From Myxococcales bacterium (GTDB lineage: Bacteria > Myxococcota_A > UBA9042), in contig CANLIC010000006.1 of assembly GCA_947491025.1 (NCBI GenBank), positions 62,001 through 126,000 on the forward strand: a DNA stretch of 64,000 nt, in the 5' to 3' direction. The notes under the pieces were generated by a model. That model did no database searches. It was not told the DNA's origin and saw nothing but the letters and a program-made list of their open reading frames with translations. The position numbers and the translations under genes are program-made. Below, piece after piece: positions 35,601 through 43,039 of this stretch (its first letter is position 1; each line of letters begins with the position of its first letter).

Positions 35601-36518
35601 CGGCTGGAGACGCGGATCGTCAATGAGATCAAGGGTGTCAAGTTCCGCATCCGCTTTGGGCTCTTCAACCCCAGCGGCACGTGCGGCAACATCGGCAAGG
35701 GCTACTTCGTCGACAACCTGATCGTCGACGACCAGATCGGCCCCGAGGTCTGCACCGACGGCGTCGACAATGACGGCAACGGCCAGATCGACTGCGCCGA
35801 CATCGTCTGCAAGGGCAAGGGAACGTGCGCTGAGGTCTGCGACGACGGCAAGGACAACGATTCTGACGACACCATCGACTGCAAGGACAGCGACTGCGCC
35901 CAGGCCCTCGCTTGCACCACCTCGACCATCTACAGCCAGGCGTTCGAGTGCGGCGCCACCGGCTGGACCTTCGCCCAGATGACGCCGGCAGTCGCGTGGG
36001 CCTTCGACGCCACGCCCGCCGCCGTGAAGCCCTACGGCGGTGAGTGCACGTTGAACTTCAACAATGGCACGAATTTCTGCGGCACAGGTGCCACCTGTTC
36101 AAGCAGCGGCAACTCGAGCAACGCTTCGGCCGGCATGGCCAGCCTCGGCCAGCAGATCGATGCGACGGGCTACACCAAGGTCTACGCCCAGTATTGGAGC
36201 TACAAGGACACCGAGCAGACATCCCAGTACGACCGCGCCTGGCTGCAGGCGACGACCGACAACTTCGCCGGCTGTTGTGCCGCGACGGTCTCGTGCGGCA
36301 ACTTGCCCAACACCTGCAACACCGCAAACACCGCCACCTCCTTGGTGCCGAGCGATCTGGCGAGCGACCTCAAAGCCTGGAAGCTCATCACCGTCGATCT
36401 GACCAAGTTCGCCGGCAAGAAGTTCAACGTCCGCTTCCGCTTCAGCTCCGCAGACGGCCAGAACAACGCCGGCACTGGCTGGTTCGTCGACGACCTCAAG
36501 ATCCTCGGCTCCAAGTAG
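32607..36518 (+). CDS. Giant Cys-rich lipoprotein with Dictyostelium-type CTDC repeats
   Basis: 1303 residues. The signal LIPTLLAMLAGC gives a lipoprotein, followed by an Asp/Ser/Gly/Thr-rich linker with near-identical units. From about residue 155 to 850 runs an array of around twenty units of about 35 residues with the core CDDGNxCTxDxCD..GxC, like the slime-mould extracellular matrix repeats (Dicty-CTDC family). The C-terminal part has two related beta-rich domains with 'CNLNFNNGTNYCD'-type motifs, joined by two 'DGVDNDGNGQIDC' type calcium-binding-like loops. The ATG at 32607 has CGGAG 8 bases away. Probably a disulphide-rich surface fibre or adhesin. Confidence 0.85.
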   Translation: MNRTLLQRCLIPTLLAMLAGCGTDAAVTGPSITAGQGDSDGGSVDGAGTDEDSIGGADSAETGGSADDVGGGGDSITGEEIDVGGGDSDTITPDDIDVGGGDSDTTTPDDIDGSGGDSDTTTPDDIDGGDSDTTTPDDIDGGSGSSDVIEPSDTSDGTVQPACKTDADCKDSVKLDVCHVAVCSAGTCTAGAAQDGSACDDGSACTEKDACQGAACVGAAKSCDDSNPCTDDACDDASGKCTSLPAKDGATCNDGDACTAKDGCKEGKCVGVAKGQGGEPACDDGNPCTDDGCQPTSGCVFQNNDKPCGDNDKCFAGSTCKDGACTGGSNIACDDGKLCTDDACDKNTGKCSYTPNSAPCEDGDKCTTGDVCTAGACKAVKTVTCNDTNACTDDACDPTTGQCLATAKVDGVACDDGNACSEKDACKAGACKAGDATTCNDGNPCTDDGCDPKNGCTKTPNKATCSDGSCKLGACAEGTCKLGDKVGCDDGNPCTTDACDTVANKCTYTAAANGSTCGAAGPCTEKSVCQSGKCEAGAKIDCDDANACTTDSCDAATGCKWVGNSAPCDDNDKCTTGDTCKNGACGKGTPLDVVKVCDDKNACTDDVCDAAKGCVNNPTTKPCDDGNICTENDTCKDSKCAGGGAKACDDGKPCTNDLCDPKTGDCSWSANTGACDDGDACTDKDTCAQGKCAGGAKVCDDNNPCTTDTCNKTGGACVFAPVASTTPTPCDDGSKCTTGDACQAGKCVGASASPCNDGNACTTDSCDPASGDCSFAPNTAGCDTGDKCTFGDTCKNGKCIAGSAKTCDDGNTCTTDSCSAETGACNFKAVADATACTDGIECTAKEACKEGKCVAGDSSLCLVYSDTFECADAGKSWALDAPEGKKVVWAVDQTPAGVGTAQFGCNLNFNNGTNYCDAEGGGGPGGQNCQSPTGNATSPVIDGSKLKSAGRIRFNVYYDLDMCGGAASDRPQVQILAATGDTVLHSWIMQKTDNSQIWRLETRIVNEIKGVKFRIRFGLFNPSGTCGNIGKGYFVDNLIVDDQIGPEVCTDGVDNDGNGQIDCADIVCKGKGTCAEVCDDGKDNDSDDTIDCKDSDCAQALACTTSTIYSQAFECGATGWTFAQMTPAVAWAFDATPAAVKPYGGECTLNFNNGTNFCGTGATCSSSGNSSNASAGMASLGQQIDATGYTKVYAQYWSYKDTEQTSQYDRAWLQATTDNFAGCCAATVSCGNLPNTCNTANTATSLVPSDLASDLKAWKLITVDLTKFAGKKFNVRFRFSSADGQNNAGTGWFVDDLKILGSK
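32854..33045 (+). repeat. Asp/Gly/Thr-coding tandem repeat in the lipoprotein linker
   Basis: Four to five near-identical units of 42-48 bases encode G-G-x-D-S-D-T-T-T-P-D-D-I-D. The DNA copies differ by few bases (CACGCCCGACGACATCGA is shared by most), so the array is recent and probably variable in length. It spaces the CTDC array from the lipid anchor. Confidence 0.75.
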
Positions 36519-36607
36519 CGGTCGGCGCGGCCCGGAGCGCCACGATCGGCCCACCGCTCCAGCCGCGGCGCCTTGTCGTCGACGCTGCCCTGGCGTAGAC
36601 TCGCGAC

Positions 36608-37933
36608 ATGATGGATCGCCGGTCCGCAGCGCTCGTCCAAGCCGCCTGCGCGGACTTGATCGACCGCCTCGGCGCCGCCGCGATTCAAACCGGGGATGCG
36701 GCCCGCCGCGCCATCGGTGGCGGTGACGGCGATGATCCGGTCGCGGTCGTGCGGCCGCGCGATGCCGGCGAGGTGACCCAGATCTTGCGGGTCGCCCGCG
36801 CTCGCCACGTGCCCGTGCAGGTGCGCTCTCGGCTCCCCAGCCAACGTCCCGCCGCCCTGCGCGGCTGCATCGTCCTGCTCGCCAGCGGCCTCGACCGACC
36901 GCCCGCCATCGACACCAGCCGCCGACTCGTCACCGTCGGCGCCGCGGTGTCCTTGCGGCAGATCGACCGCGCCGCCCGCCGCGCCCGTCTGGCCCTGCGC
37001 ACGATGCCCGCCTTCGCCGCTGCCGAGTGCGTCGCCGCCTGGCTCGGCGCCGGCGCTGGCGGCGAGCTCGGCCTCGGCCCTGGCGAGCTCGGCGTCGATC
37101 TCGTCTCGGCCACCATCGTCACCGGCAGCGGTCGCGTCGTCGCCCTCGGGCCGAGCGAATTGCTCGGCGGCCCTCCCTGGGCGCTCGCCGGCGCCCCCGA
37201 TCCTGGCGCCCTGCTGGTCGGCGCCGAAGGCAGGCTCGGCGTCCTCATCGATCTCACCCTGCGCCTATGGCCAGCGCCGTGGATCGCCTGGCTGGAGGCG
37301 TCTTTGCCGGCCGAACGCGACGCCCTGCTCACCGCGCTGTCTCTCGGCCGCACCCTCGCCAGCCGCCGCCTCTGCGACACCATCCTGCTCGAAGAGAGCC
37401 GCGCCGGGCTGCGCATGATGGCGCGCGTCGCCACCGTTCGCGGTGAGGAAGACCTGCCTGCCACCATCGCCCTGGTCGAGGCGGCGGCTCGACACCACGG
37501 CCTCGAATGGGCTTCCGCCGCCACGGAGTCGCCGCGCGCCCGCATCGGCCTCGAGGAGTCCGACGAGCCCTGGGCGCCCGCGACCCCAGCTACCGCGCTC
37601 GACCTGCGCGTCGCCTGGCCCGACGCACCCAAGGTCGTCGATGTCCTCGACGCCCTAGGCGCTGACGAACCCCCCGTCGAGCGCCGCTGGTCGCTCGGTC
37701 AGGACGGCGTCCGCTTGCGCCTGCTTCTGCCGTCGCTGCAGCCCGAACGCCACGGCCTGATGCGCGGCGCCCGCCATCTGCTCGACGCCGGCGCCATCCC
37801 TACCCGCGCCGACGGCGCGCTGCGTGAGCTGCTGCGCGAGCGAATCCCGTCCAACGGTCGGGTGCTGCTGACCGCTCTCGCGCGCGCTTTCGATCCCGAC
37901 GACGTGCTGCAGAGCAGCCAGGGCGTTCTCTAG
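36608..37933 (+). CDS. FAD-linked oxidase (PCMH-type FAD-binding domain)
   Basis: 441 residues. The N-terminal half matches the PCMH FAD-binding fold: 'DDPVAVVRPRDAGEVTQILRVARARHVPVQVRS', 'VTVGAAVSLRQIDRAARRARLALRTMP', 'GELGVDLVSATIVTGSGRVV' and 'LLVGAEGRLGVLIDLTLRLWPAP'. The C-terminal half resembles the substrate domain of GlcD/lactate-dehydrogenase-type enzymes but is weakly conserved. The usual G-x-G-T-x-x-x-G stretch after 'R' is partly replaced (RSRLPSQRPAALRG), so cofactor binding could be altered. It is alone on the plus strand with no partner subunit; the substrate is unknown. Confidence 0.75.
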   Translation: MMDRRSAALVQAACADLIDRLGAAAIQTGDAARRAIGGGDGDDPVAVVRPRDAGEVTQILRVARARHVPVQVRSRLPSQRPAALRGCIVLLASGLDRPPAIDTSRRLVTVGAAVSLRQIDRAARRARLALRTMPAFAAAECVAAWLGAGAGGELGLGPGELGVDLVSATIVTGSGRVVALGPSELLGGPPWALAGAPDPGALLVGAEGRLGVLIDLTLRLWPAPWIAWLEASLPAERDALLTALSLGRTLASRRLCDTILLEESRAGLRMMARVATVRGEEDLPATIALVEAAARHHGLEWASAATESPRARIGLEESDEPWAPATPATALDLRVAWPDAPKVVDVLDALGADEPPVERRWSLGQDGVRLRLLLPSLQPERHGLMRGARHLLDAGAIPTRADGALRELLRERIPSNGRVLLTALARAFDPDDVLQSSQGVL

Positions 37934-37989
37934 TTGCCCCGTCGTGCCGTCTACGAGATCCGCCTACCGCCATCAACTTGACCGATCGG

Positions 37990-38457
37990 TCAGGCGCCGC
38001 GGTCGATGCCGGCGAAGCCATTCTGCCGGAGCGCTTCGTAGACCACGGCGGTCGCGGCGTTGGCGAGGTTCAGGCTGCGAATCTTATTCGAGATGGGCAG
38101 ATAGCAAAGCCGCCCTTCAAAGCGCTCGCGCAGGGCCGGCGCCAGGCCGCTGGTCTCGCGACCGAAGACCAAGACGTCGTCCGGCAGGTAGCGCACCTCG
38201 TCGTACCGCAGCCGGCCGTGGCTCGAGAAGGCCCACAGCGTCCGCCCAGCCATGGCTCGCAAGAAGGCCTCGCTGTCGTCATGGACCGTCAGCCGAACAT
38301 CGGACCAGTAGTCGAGGCCAGCGCGCTTGACCGCCGCCGCGCTGATGTCGAAGCCCAAGGGCCGCACCAGATGCAGGCCACAGCCCGTCCCCACCGCCAA
38401 CCGGCCGATGCTGCCGGTGTTGCCAGGGATCTCCGGTTCGACCAGCGCGATCTCCAT
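37990..38457 (-). CDS. trmL: tRNA (cytidine/uridine-2'-O-)-methyltransferase, SPOUT family (TrmL-like)
   Basis: Probably methylates the wobble ribose of tRNA-Leu. The 155-residue product begins MEIALVEPEIPGNTGSIGRLA, a family hallmark, and has the knot motifs VLVFGRETSGL and 'YLPISNKIRSLNLANAATAVVYEALRQ'. Length fits TrmL (about 155). The frame is open 68 codons more, but the ATG at 38457 precedes the conserved start and has GGAGAGGGAG directly upstream. It is 67 bases downstream of the beta-barrel gene on the same strand. Confidence 0.93.
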   Translation of the reverse strand: MEIALVEPEIPGNTGSIGRLAVGTGCGLHLVRPLGFDISAAAVKRAGLDYWSDVRLTVHDDSEAFLRAMAGRTLWAFSSHGRLRYDEVRYLPDDVLVFGRETSGLAPALRERFEGRLCYLPISNKIRSLNLANAATAVVYEALRQNGFAGIDRGA

Positions 38458-38525
38458 CTCCCTCTCCACGCCGCAGCCTCGAGCCGCCGCTTGCCGCCGC
38501 CACCGCAGCGTGCGGCCACCATCCC

Positions 38526-39170
38526 TCAAAAATAGTAGGTCATGCCGATGCCGCCGCCGTAGCGCCCGCCCAGCTCGAGCACGGTTGCACCCCGCCGCGC
38601 GTCGAAAACATCGATTAGACCGCAATCGGACCGGCTTTGCGTCTCGCACGACCAGCCCCAAGACAGCGCCGGCCCCACCGAAGCGGAGATCCCGAAATGG
38701 TCGGTGAAGAAGTACTCGGCGACCAGCAAGATCTCAAGGATCAGTCCGAAATCGTTTGTGATCTCGTATTCCGTACCGGTCGCGCCGGCCAGGGTCAGCT
38801 CCCGCGACTCGTAGACCATCCACAACCGGCCGCCAAGGCCCGCCGTCAGCCTTCGGCTGTCCACCAGGCGCCAAGTGCCACCCACCTGGCCAAAGACCCG
38901 GCGCGTATCATCGTCGCCGGCGCTGGTCATGAACCAGTCGGCGCCACCGGCGGCCTCGAAAGCGAAGGCGCTGCGCCAATAGCGGAGCGCCAGCACAGGC
39001 GTATGGCCAAGCCGGCTCGAAGTCGGCACCAGCACGCCGAGGCCGCCCTTGCCGGTCATGTCGCGGGCGGCGGCCCAGCCCGGCGCCAGCAGCATCGCGC
39101 CGCCGACGCAGAGGCACGCAAGGGCGCGGCGGCGGTGGGCTGGGAAAACGCTGCCGGCTTGGGCTACCAT
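38526..39170 (-). CDS. Outer membrane beta-barrel protein
   Basis: 214 residues with a signal peptide (ALACLCVGGAMLLAPGWAAA-R) and alternating beta-strand sequence rich in Gly and aromatic residues ('VLALRYWRSAFAFEAAGGADWF', 'LGGRLWMVYESREL', 'LELGGRYGGGIGMTYYF'). The terminal Phe preceded by Tyr fits the beta-signal recognised by BamA. Two Cys (SCETQSRSDC) may form a loop disulphide. Function unknown. Its ATG lies only 8 bases from the ATG of the divergent gene at 39179. Confidence 0.75.
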   Translation of the reverse strand: MVAQAGSVFPAHRRRALACLCVGGAMLLAPGWAAARDMTGKGGLGVLVPTSSRLGHTPVLALRYWRSAFAFEAAGGADWFMTSAGDDDTRRVFGQVGGTWRLVDSRRLTAGLGGRLWMVYESRELTLAGATGTEYEITNDFGLILEILLVAEYFFTDHFGISASVGPALSWGWSCETQSRSDCGLIDVFDARRGATVLELGGRYGGGIGMTYYF

Positions 39171-39178
39171 CGGCCGCG

Positions 39179-39847
39179 ATGGTGCCTGCCCGACCTGCCG
39201 CCGACAAGCCTCCCTTCGCCGCTGGCGCCGCCCTCGTCGCGCGCCTTCGCCTCACCGCGCGGCCTGCCGCCCTGGCCCTGCTGCTCTGGCTCCTCACCGT
39301 GGCGCTGCCGTGGCTCGAGCTCAGCGGCCAGCAGCCCGCCCTCTCTCGCACGGCCATCCTCGTCCTGGTCTTCGCCCCGCCGTTCGCGTTGCTGTGGGCC
39401 GCTACCCAAGGCTCTCCCTGGCTGGTCTTCGCCACCGCCTGCCTCGGCACCGTGCCGGCGCTCATCGCCGCGCCCGCCCTCGCTACCGCCAACGCTGGCC
39501 TCGTCCGCCAGGCCGCCATCGCGATCGCGCTCGGCGTCCTACTGGCCCAGGCTGCCGACAGCGATGGCGTCGCCTCGCCGCTGCGGCGCCTCTGGCGCTG
39601 GCCAGCTGGCCTCGGCGACCGCCTTCGCCTCACCACGCTGGCCGGCTGGCTCGCCCTCGCATGCTGGCCCGCCCCCAGCGTGGGCCGCGTCTCCGCCGCT
39701 GCCGTGGTCTGGATGGTCGTCCAAGCCGTCCCCGTCGGCGCCAACCGCCACGGTCTACGCCGCCACCGCCAACGCTGGTTGCTCGCACGCGCACTCTGGC
39801 TCTTGCTTGTCGGCCTCGCCACGTGGCTCCACCGCGAGGGCGCGTGA
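39179..39847 (+). CDS. Multi-pass membrane protein of unknown function
   Basis: 222 residues with about five or six hydrophobic segments ('LALLLWLLTVALPWLEL', 'AILVLVFAPPFALLWA', 'LVFATACLGTVPALIAA', 'LALACWPAPSVGRVSAAAVVWMVV', 'ALWLLLVGLATWL'). It starts divergently 8 bases from the neighbouring barrel gene and ends with a GTGA overlap into the next small gene. The series with the next two genes is tightly coupled, so a joint role in the cell envelope is likely. No family recognised. Confidence 0.7.
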   Translation: MVPARPAADKPPFAAGAALVARLRLTARPAALALLLWLLTVALPWLELSGQQPALSRTAILVLVFAPPFALLWAATQGSPWLVFATACLGTVPALIAAPALATANAGLVRQAAIAIALGVLLAQAADSDGVASPLRRLWRWPAGLGDRLRLTTLAGWLALACWPAPSVGRVSAAAVVWMVVQAVPVGANRHGLRRHRQRWLLARALWLLLVGLATWLHREGA

Positions 39848-40050
39848 AGGCCCGCTGGCAGAGCGTCGCGGCGCTCTTGGCTTGCGGCCTCGCGGTCTGG
39901 CCCCTCAGCGCGGGGCTTTCGTCCCTCGATGAGGGCGACTATCTTGGCGCCGTGCTAGCGCTGGCGTTCACGTGGCTGCTGGCGCGCACCGCCCTCGAGC
40001 TCGCCGACCCCGGCGACGACGGCGGCGACGACCACCTGAGGGGCCCATGA
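39844..40050 (+). CDS. Small membrane protein, coupled to both neighbours
   Basis: 68 residues from a GTG that overlaps the previous stop (GTGA); its stop overlaps the ATG of the next gene (ATGA). Two hydrophobic stretches (SVAALLACGLAVWPLSAGL and GAVLALAFTWLLARTALELA) are followed by an acidic tail (DPGDDGGDDHLRGP). It is too short for a confident family, but the overlaps on both sides argue that it is a true gene of the 39179-41141 operon. Confidence 0.65.
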   Translation: MKARWQSVAALLACGLAVWPLSAGLSSLDEGDYLGAVLALAFTWLLARTALELADPGDDGGDDHLRGP

Positions 40051-41141
40051 TCCCGGCCACGCAGCCGCATTCGTCGTCCACGGCCGCCCGCCGCCGGTCG
40101 ACGCGCCCGATCGCGTGGACCTGTCTCCACGCCCTGCTCCTCGCCTGCGAACCCGCCGAGACGCCCGGCGTCTCCAGCGTCGCCACCAACGGTGCGGTCG
40201 AGTTCGCCACGCTGCACGTCCCCGAACGGCTCCCCTCGCTCGACGCTGGCCGCGGCCCCTGGGCCCGCCCGTGCGCCGCGCCGCTGCCGCCTACTGTGCT
40301 CGCTTGCGTCGACGGCGTCGCAGTGGAACGTGCCGCCTTTGACCGCGCCCGTGCCGACACACCCGCCGAAATCGACAACCGAGCGCTGCTGCAGGCCCTC
40401 ATCCGCGCCGAAGTGCTGGCGGCCGAGGCCATCCGTCGTGGGCTCTTCGGCCCCTGGCTGCTCGAGCCTTACCGCTCCGCGCTCATGCGCCGCCAGCTGA
40501 ATCAGCGCTTTCGTGTCGACTTCGGCCCGAAGGATGTGCGGCAAGCCGATATCAACCGGGCGTGGCTGCGCGGCCCTATTCGGGTCCGCTATGCGCACGA
40601 GACGCATTACAGCACCATCGACGCGCAATTCCTCTGCTGCACCGGCGATTGGCACGGCTGCGAGGTTGACCCCAAGGTCCAGCGCTGCGCCGCCGATCTC
40701 TACCCCAAAGCAGAAGCCCTCGCCGCCGAGCTTGCCGCCGCGCCACCCGCCAGCGACGACGAGTTCGAAGGCCGCGTCATGGCCGCGCGCCCACGCTTCA
40801 CCGAAGTCTCGGTCCAGCGCGTCGGCTTCTTCTACAACAAGAGCAAACCCTACGATCAGCAAGGCGACTACGACAAGATGCTCGAGCCGTGGACCCTCGC
40901 CGCCGTCGCGCTCCAGCCAGGGCAGATCTCGCCGCCGGTGCGCAGCGCCTATGGCTGGCACATCATCCGCCTCGGCGAAATCGCCCCAAGGCTCGAAGGT
41001 AAGCCGACCGATCAAGCCGTCCGCGACGACATCGCCAAGGGCGTCATCGACGGCGTCCGTGAACGTGACCTTCAGATCTACTTGATCGAGAAGATGAAAG
41101 AGCGACAGGTCGTGCTGCACTATGAGGCGCTCGGCGAGTAG
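40047..41141 (+). CDS. Exported parvulin-type peptidyl-prolyl isomerase (SurA/PpiC-like)
   Basis: 364 residues. The N-terminal region 'WTCLHALLLACEPAE' fits a lipoprotein signal with Cys as anchor. A helical SurA-N-like part ('ERAAFDRARADTPAEIDNRALLQALIRAEVLAAEAIRRG') precedes a parvulin domain containing 'RVRYAHETHYSTI' and the end 'LQPGQISPPVRSAYGWHIIRLGEI', the typical G-W-H-I-I motif. It likely helps fold or escort outer envelope proteins. Two Cys-containing insertions (QFLCCTGDWHGC, VQRCAADLY) in the PPIase domain are unusual. It is the last gene of a coupled three-gene operon and ends 36 bases from the convergent DNA methylase gene. Confidence 0.82.
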   Translation: MIPATQPHSSSTAARRRSTRPIAWTCLHALLLACEPAETPGVSSVATNGAVEFATLHVPERLPSLDAGRGPWARPCAAPLPPTVLACVDGVAVERAAFDRARADTPAEIDNRALLQALIRAEVLAAEAIRRGLFGPWLLEPYRSALMRRQLNQRFRVDFGPKDVRQADINRAWLRGPIRVRYAHETHYSTIDAQFLCCTGDWHGCEVDPKVQRCAADLYPKAEALAAELAAAPPASDDEFEGRVMAARPRFTEVSVQRVGFFYNKSKPYDQQGDYDKMLEPWTLAAVALQPGQISPPVRSAYGWHIIRLGEIAPRLEGKPTDQAVRDDIAKGVIDGVRERDLQIYLIEKMKERQVVLHYEALGE

Positions 41142-41177
41142 CATCAGGCTGACTCGGCGGACCCGCTTTGCCGTCGA

Positions 41178-42065
41178 TTACCCGAGGCACCCCCCAACGT
41201 AGAGCGACTCCACCGTCCACTCGACGCGACCATGCAAGGTCGCCTGGCTCGAGCGCCCCGCCGGCAGCTCCACCCGCCGCAACCCCAGGTCCAGAGGCAA
41301 CTCGTCGCCATGCGTCCGGGCGCCGGTGCGGCCGTCGTACGAGACAAGCAGCCCGATGTCGCGCCTGCCAACCAAGGGCCGCAACGCCTCCGCCAGCGCG
41401 GACCGGCTCAAACCTGCCACGTAGCGGCGATCTCGGCCGCCCGAGGTGCCCTGATACGGCGGGTCGAGGTAGATCAGATCTCCTGGCTGAATCTTCTCAA
41501 GAACAAGACGAAAATCATCTGTTGTGACATCGCACAGGCCGCAAAGTAGCGCCGCCACCTGCAGGGCCTGCGCCCGCACGCGGTCGGGCCGAACCCCGTG
41601 ACGTCGCCGGTCAGCGCTCTGGTTGAAGCGCCCGTCTCGGCCAAAGCGCGGCGCGTTCTTCACCGCGCGCGCCAGCAGGTAGAGCAACCCGGCTGGCGTC
41701 GGCTCGTCGTGGAAGCGCGCGCGCACCGCCCCGTAATGGCCGGCGCCGGCGCCAAACTGGGACAGCCAGAGCGCCTCGTACTCGTCGGCGAGCGTCATCG
41801 GTGACGCCAAGACCTGCCGCCAGAGCGCCATCAGTGGCGCGTAGGTATCGGCCAGCAGGTAGCGATCGGCCACACCGCGCTGCGCGGCAGCCAAGGTCAA
41901 CGCCGCCGAGCCGCAGAAGGGCTCGACGAGCCGAGAAAAGCGCCGCTCTCCCAACTGCGCCAAGATCGCCGGCGCCAACCGGCGCTTGCTGCCCTGATAC
42001 GGCACCAAGTGCGGCGGCGGCCCGCTGTCGCGGCCCCCAGCCTCGTCGCCTGACGCACCGGTCAA
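41178..42065 (-). CDS. DNA adenine methylase, D12/Dam class, without restriction partner
   Basis: Transfers a methyl group from SAM to adenine N6 in DNA. The 295-residue product has the Dam-class order: motif X 'PYQGSKRRL' (22-30), motif I 'LVEPFCGSAALTL' (46-58) and catalytic DPPY (201-204), ending in a basic region. The recognition sequence cannot be read from this. It begins with a TTG that overlaps the lexA stop (TTGA), so it is translated together with lexA and should be co-regulated by it. No restriction gene is near, so this is an orphan methylase, possibly linked to DNA repair. An ATG start is not available in the conserved N-terminal region. Confidence 0.87.
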   Translation of the reverse strand: MTGASGDEAGGRDSGPPPHLVPYQGSKRRLAPAILAQLGERRFSRLVEPFCGSAALTLAAAQRGVADRYLLADTYAPLMALWRQVLASPMTLADEYEALWLSQFGAGAGHYGAVRARFHDEPTPAGLLYLLARAVKNAPRFGRDGRFNQSADRRRHGVRPDRVRAQALQVAALLCGLCDVTTDDFRLVLEKIQPGDLIYLDPPYQGTSGGRDRRYVAGLSRSALAEALRPLVGRRDIGLLVSYDGRTGARTHGDELPLDLGLRRVELPAGRSSQATLHGRVEWTVESLYVGGCLG

Positions 42066-42940
42066 TGCAGCGTCCGCACCACGCCGCGCACTTCGCCGAC
42101 AACCCGTAGCCGTGCGGCGGCCGCTCGGTCGAGCACGATCGGCGCCATCTCGCGGTTTTCGGCGACCAGGCGCACCCCGCCCGCCTCGGCGTAGAAGCGC
42201 TTGACCGTCACCTCGCCGTCGAGGTCGACCACCGCGATCTTGCCGTTGTCGACCCGGGCGCAGGGCTGCACCAGCACCAGGTCCTGCGGCAGGATGCCCG
42301 CGTCGACCATCGAACGACCGACCACGCGCAACGCGAAGGTGTCGCCGCCGCCGCAGAGCCGCTGGTCGATCACCAGCACCTCGTCCGCAGCCTCGATCGC
42401 AGGGATCGGCACACCCGCCGCCACCCGGCCCAGCACCGCCACCGCCCGCCCCTGGCCACGCTGCCCAGCCCGCTCCGCAGCCAGCGCCACGGTCTGCGCC
42501 TCGCCGTCGGTTTCGCCCTCGCCAAACTGCCGGCTCCAGCGCGCGCCAGGATCCGGGTGGTGGCGCAGCCGAATGCCGCGCGAGGTCCCACCGTCACGGT
42601 CCAGCCAGCCCTTGCGCTCAAGGGTCTGCAGGTGCTCGTGGACGCCGTTGGTGCTGCGGACGCCGAGCGCCAGGCACAGCTCGCGCGTCGTCGGCGGATA
42701 GCCGTTGCGCGCCATCAACTCGATCAGGCTGTCGAGGACCATCCGCTGCCGCGCCGTCAGGTCACGGGCGTCCGGTGAGGCCGGAGCTGCCGCCGACCGC
42801 GCGATCGCGCCTCTCGCAACGGCGTCCTGCAAGGGCTTGGAATCAAGCTCCAACGCCTCTGTGGAGGCGCCCGCGCCTATCCCATCAGCCCCATGCCGAT
42901 CGATTCCGTGCTGTTCGTCGCCGTAGAGATCGTCGGCCAT
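42062..42940 (-). CDS. lexA: LexA repressor
   Basis: SOS repressor that cleaves itself when activated by RecA. The 292-residue product is longer than the common 200-230 residues because of an N-terminal extension of about 60. The winged helix domain (LTARQRMVLDSLIELMARNG, TTRELCLALGVRSTNGVHEHL) is followed by the cleavage dipeptide Ala175-Gly176 (GRVAAGVPIP), catalytic Ser210 (GRSMVDAG) and Lys247 (EVTVKRFY). The ATG at 42940 has GAGGAG just upstream. Its stop overlaps the methylase start. A LexA box lies in its own promoter, so it is autoregulated. Confidence 0.95.
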   Translation of the reverse strand: MADDLYGDEQHGIDRHGADGIGAGASTEALELDSKPLQDAVARGAIARSAAAPASPDARDLTARQRMVLDSLIELMARNGYPPTTRELCLALGVRSTNGVHEHLQTLERKGWLDRDGGTSRGIRLRHHPDPGARWSRQFGEGETDGEAQTVALAAERAGQRGQGRAVAVLGRVAAGVPIPAIEAADEVLVIDQRLCGGGDTFALRVVGRSMVDAGILPQDLVLVQPCARVDNGKIAVVDLDGEVTVKRFYAEAGGVRLVAENREMAPIVLDRAAAARLRVVGEVRGVVRTLH

Positions 42941-42987
42941 CCCAGCTCCTCGTGCTGCGTCGCTTGCAGCGCATGCCGCCGCAGCCG

Positions 42988-43016
42988 AGGATACTGAACA
43001 GATGTTCCGCTGGCAA
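42988..43016 (-). promoter_or_regulatory. lexA promoter with LexA operator in the spacer
   Basis: On the minus strand TTGCCA (43016-43011) and TATCCT (42993-42988) form -35 and -10 boxes with a 17-base spacer. Inside the spacer is the perfect palindrome GAACATCTGTTC (42996-43007), which is the GAAC-N4-GTTC operator of Gram-positive LexA proteins. Bound LexA would cover the space between the two boxes and block RNA polymerase. The -10 is about 48 bases from the ATG. Confidence 0.85.
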
Positions 43017-43039
43017 GTTTTCCAGCGCGTCCGTCGCGA

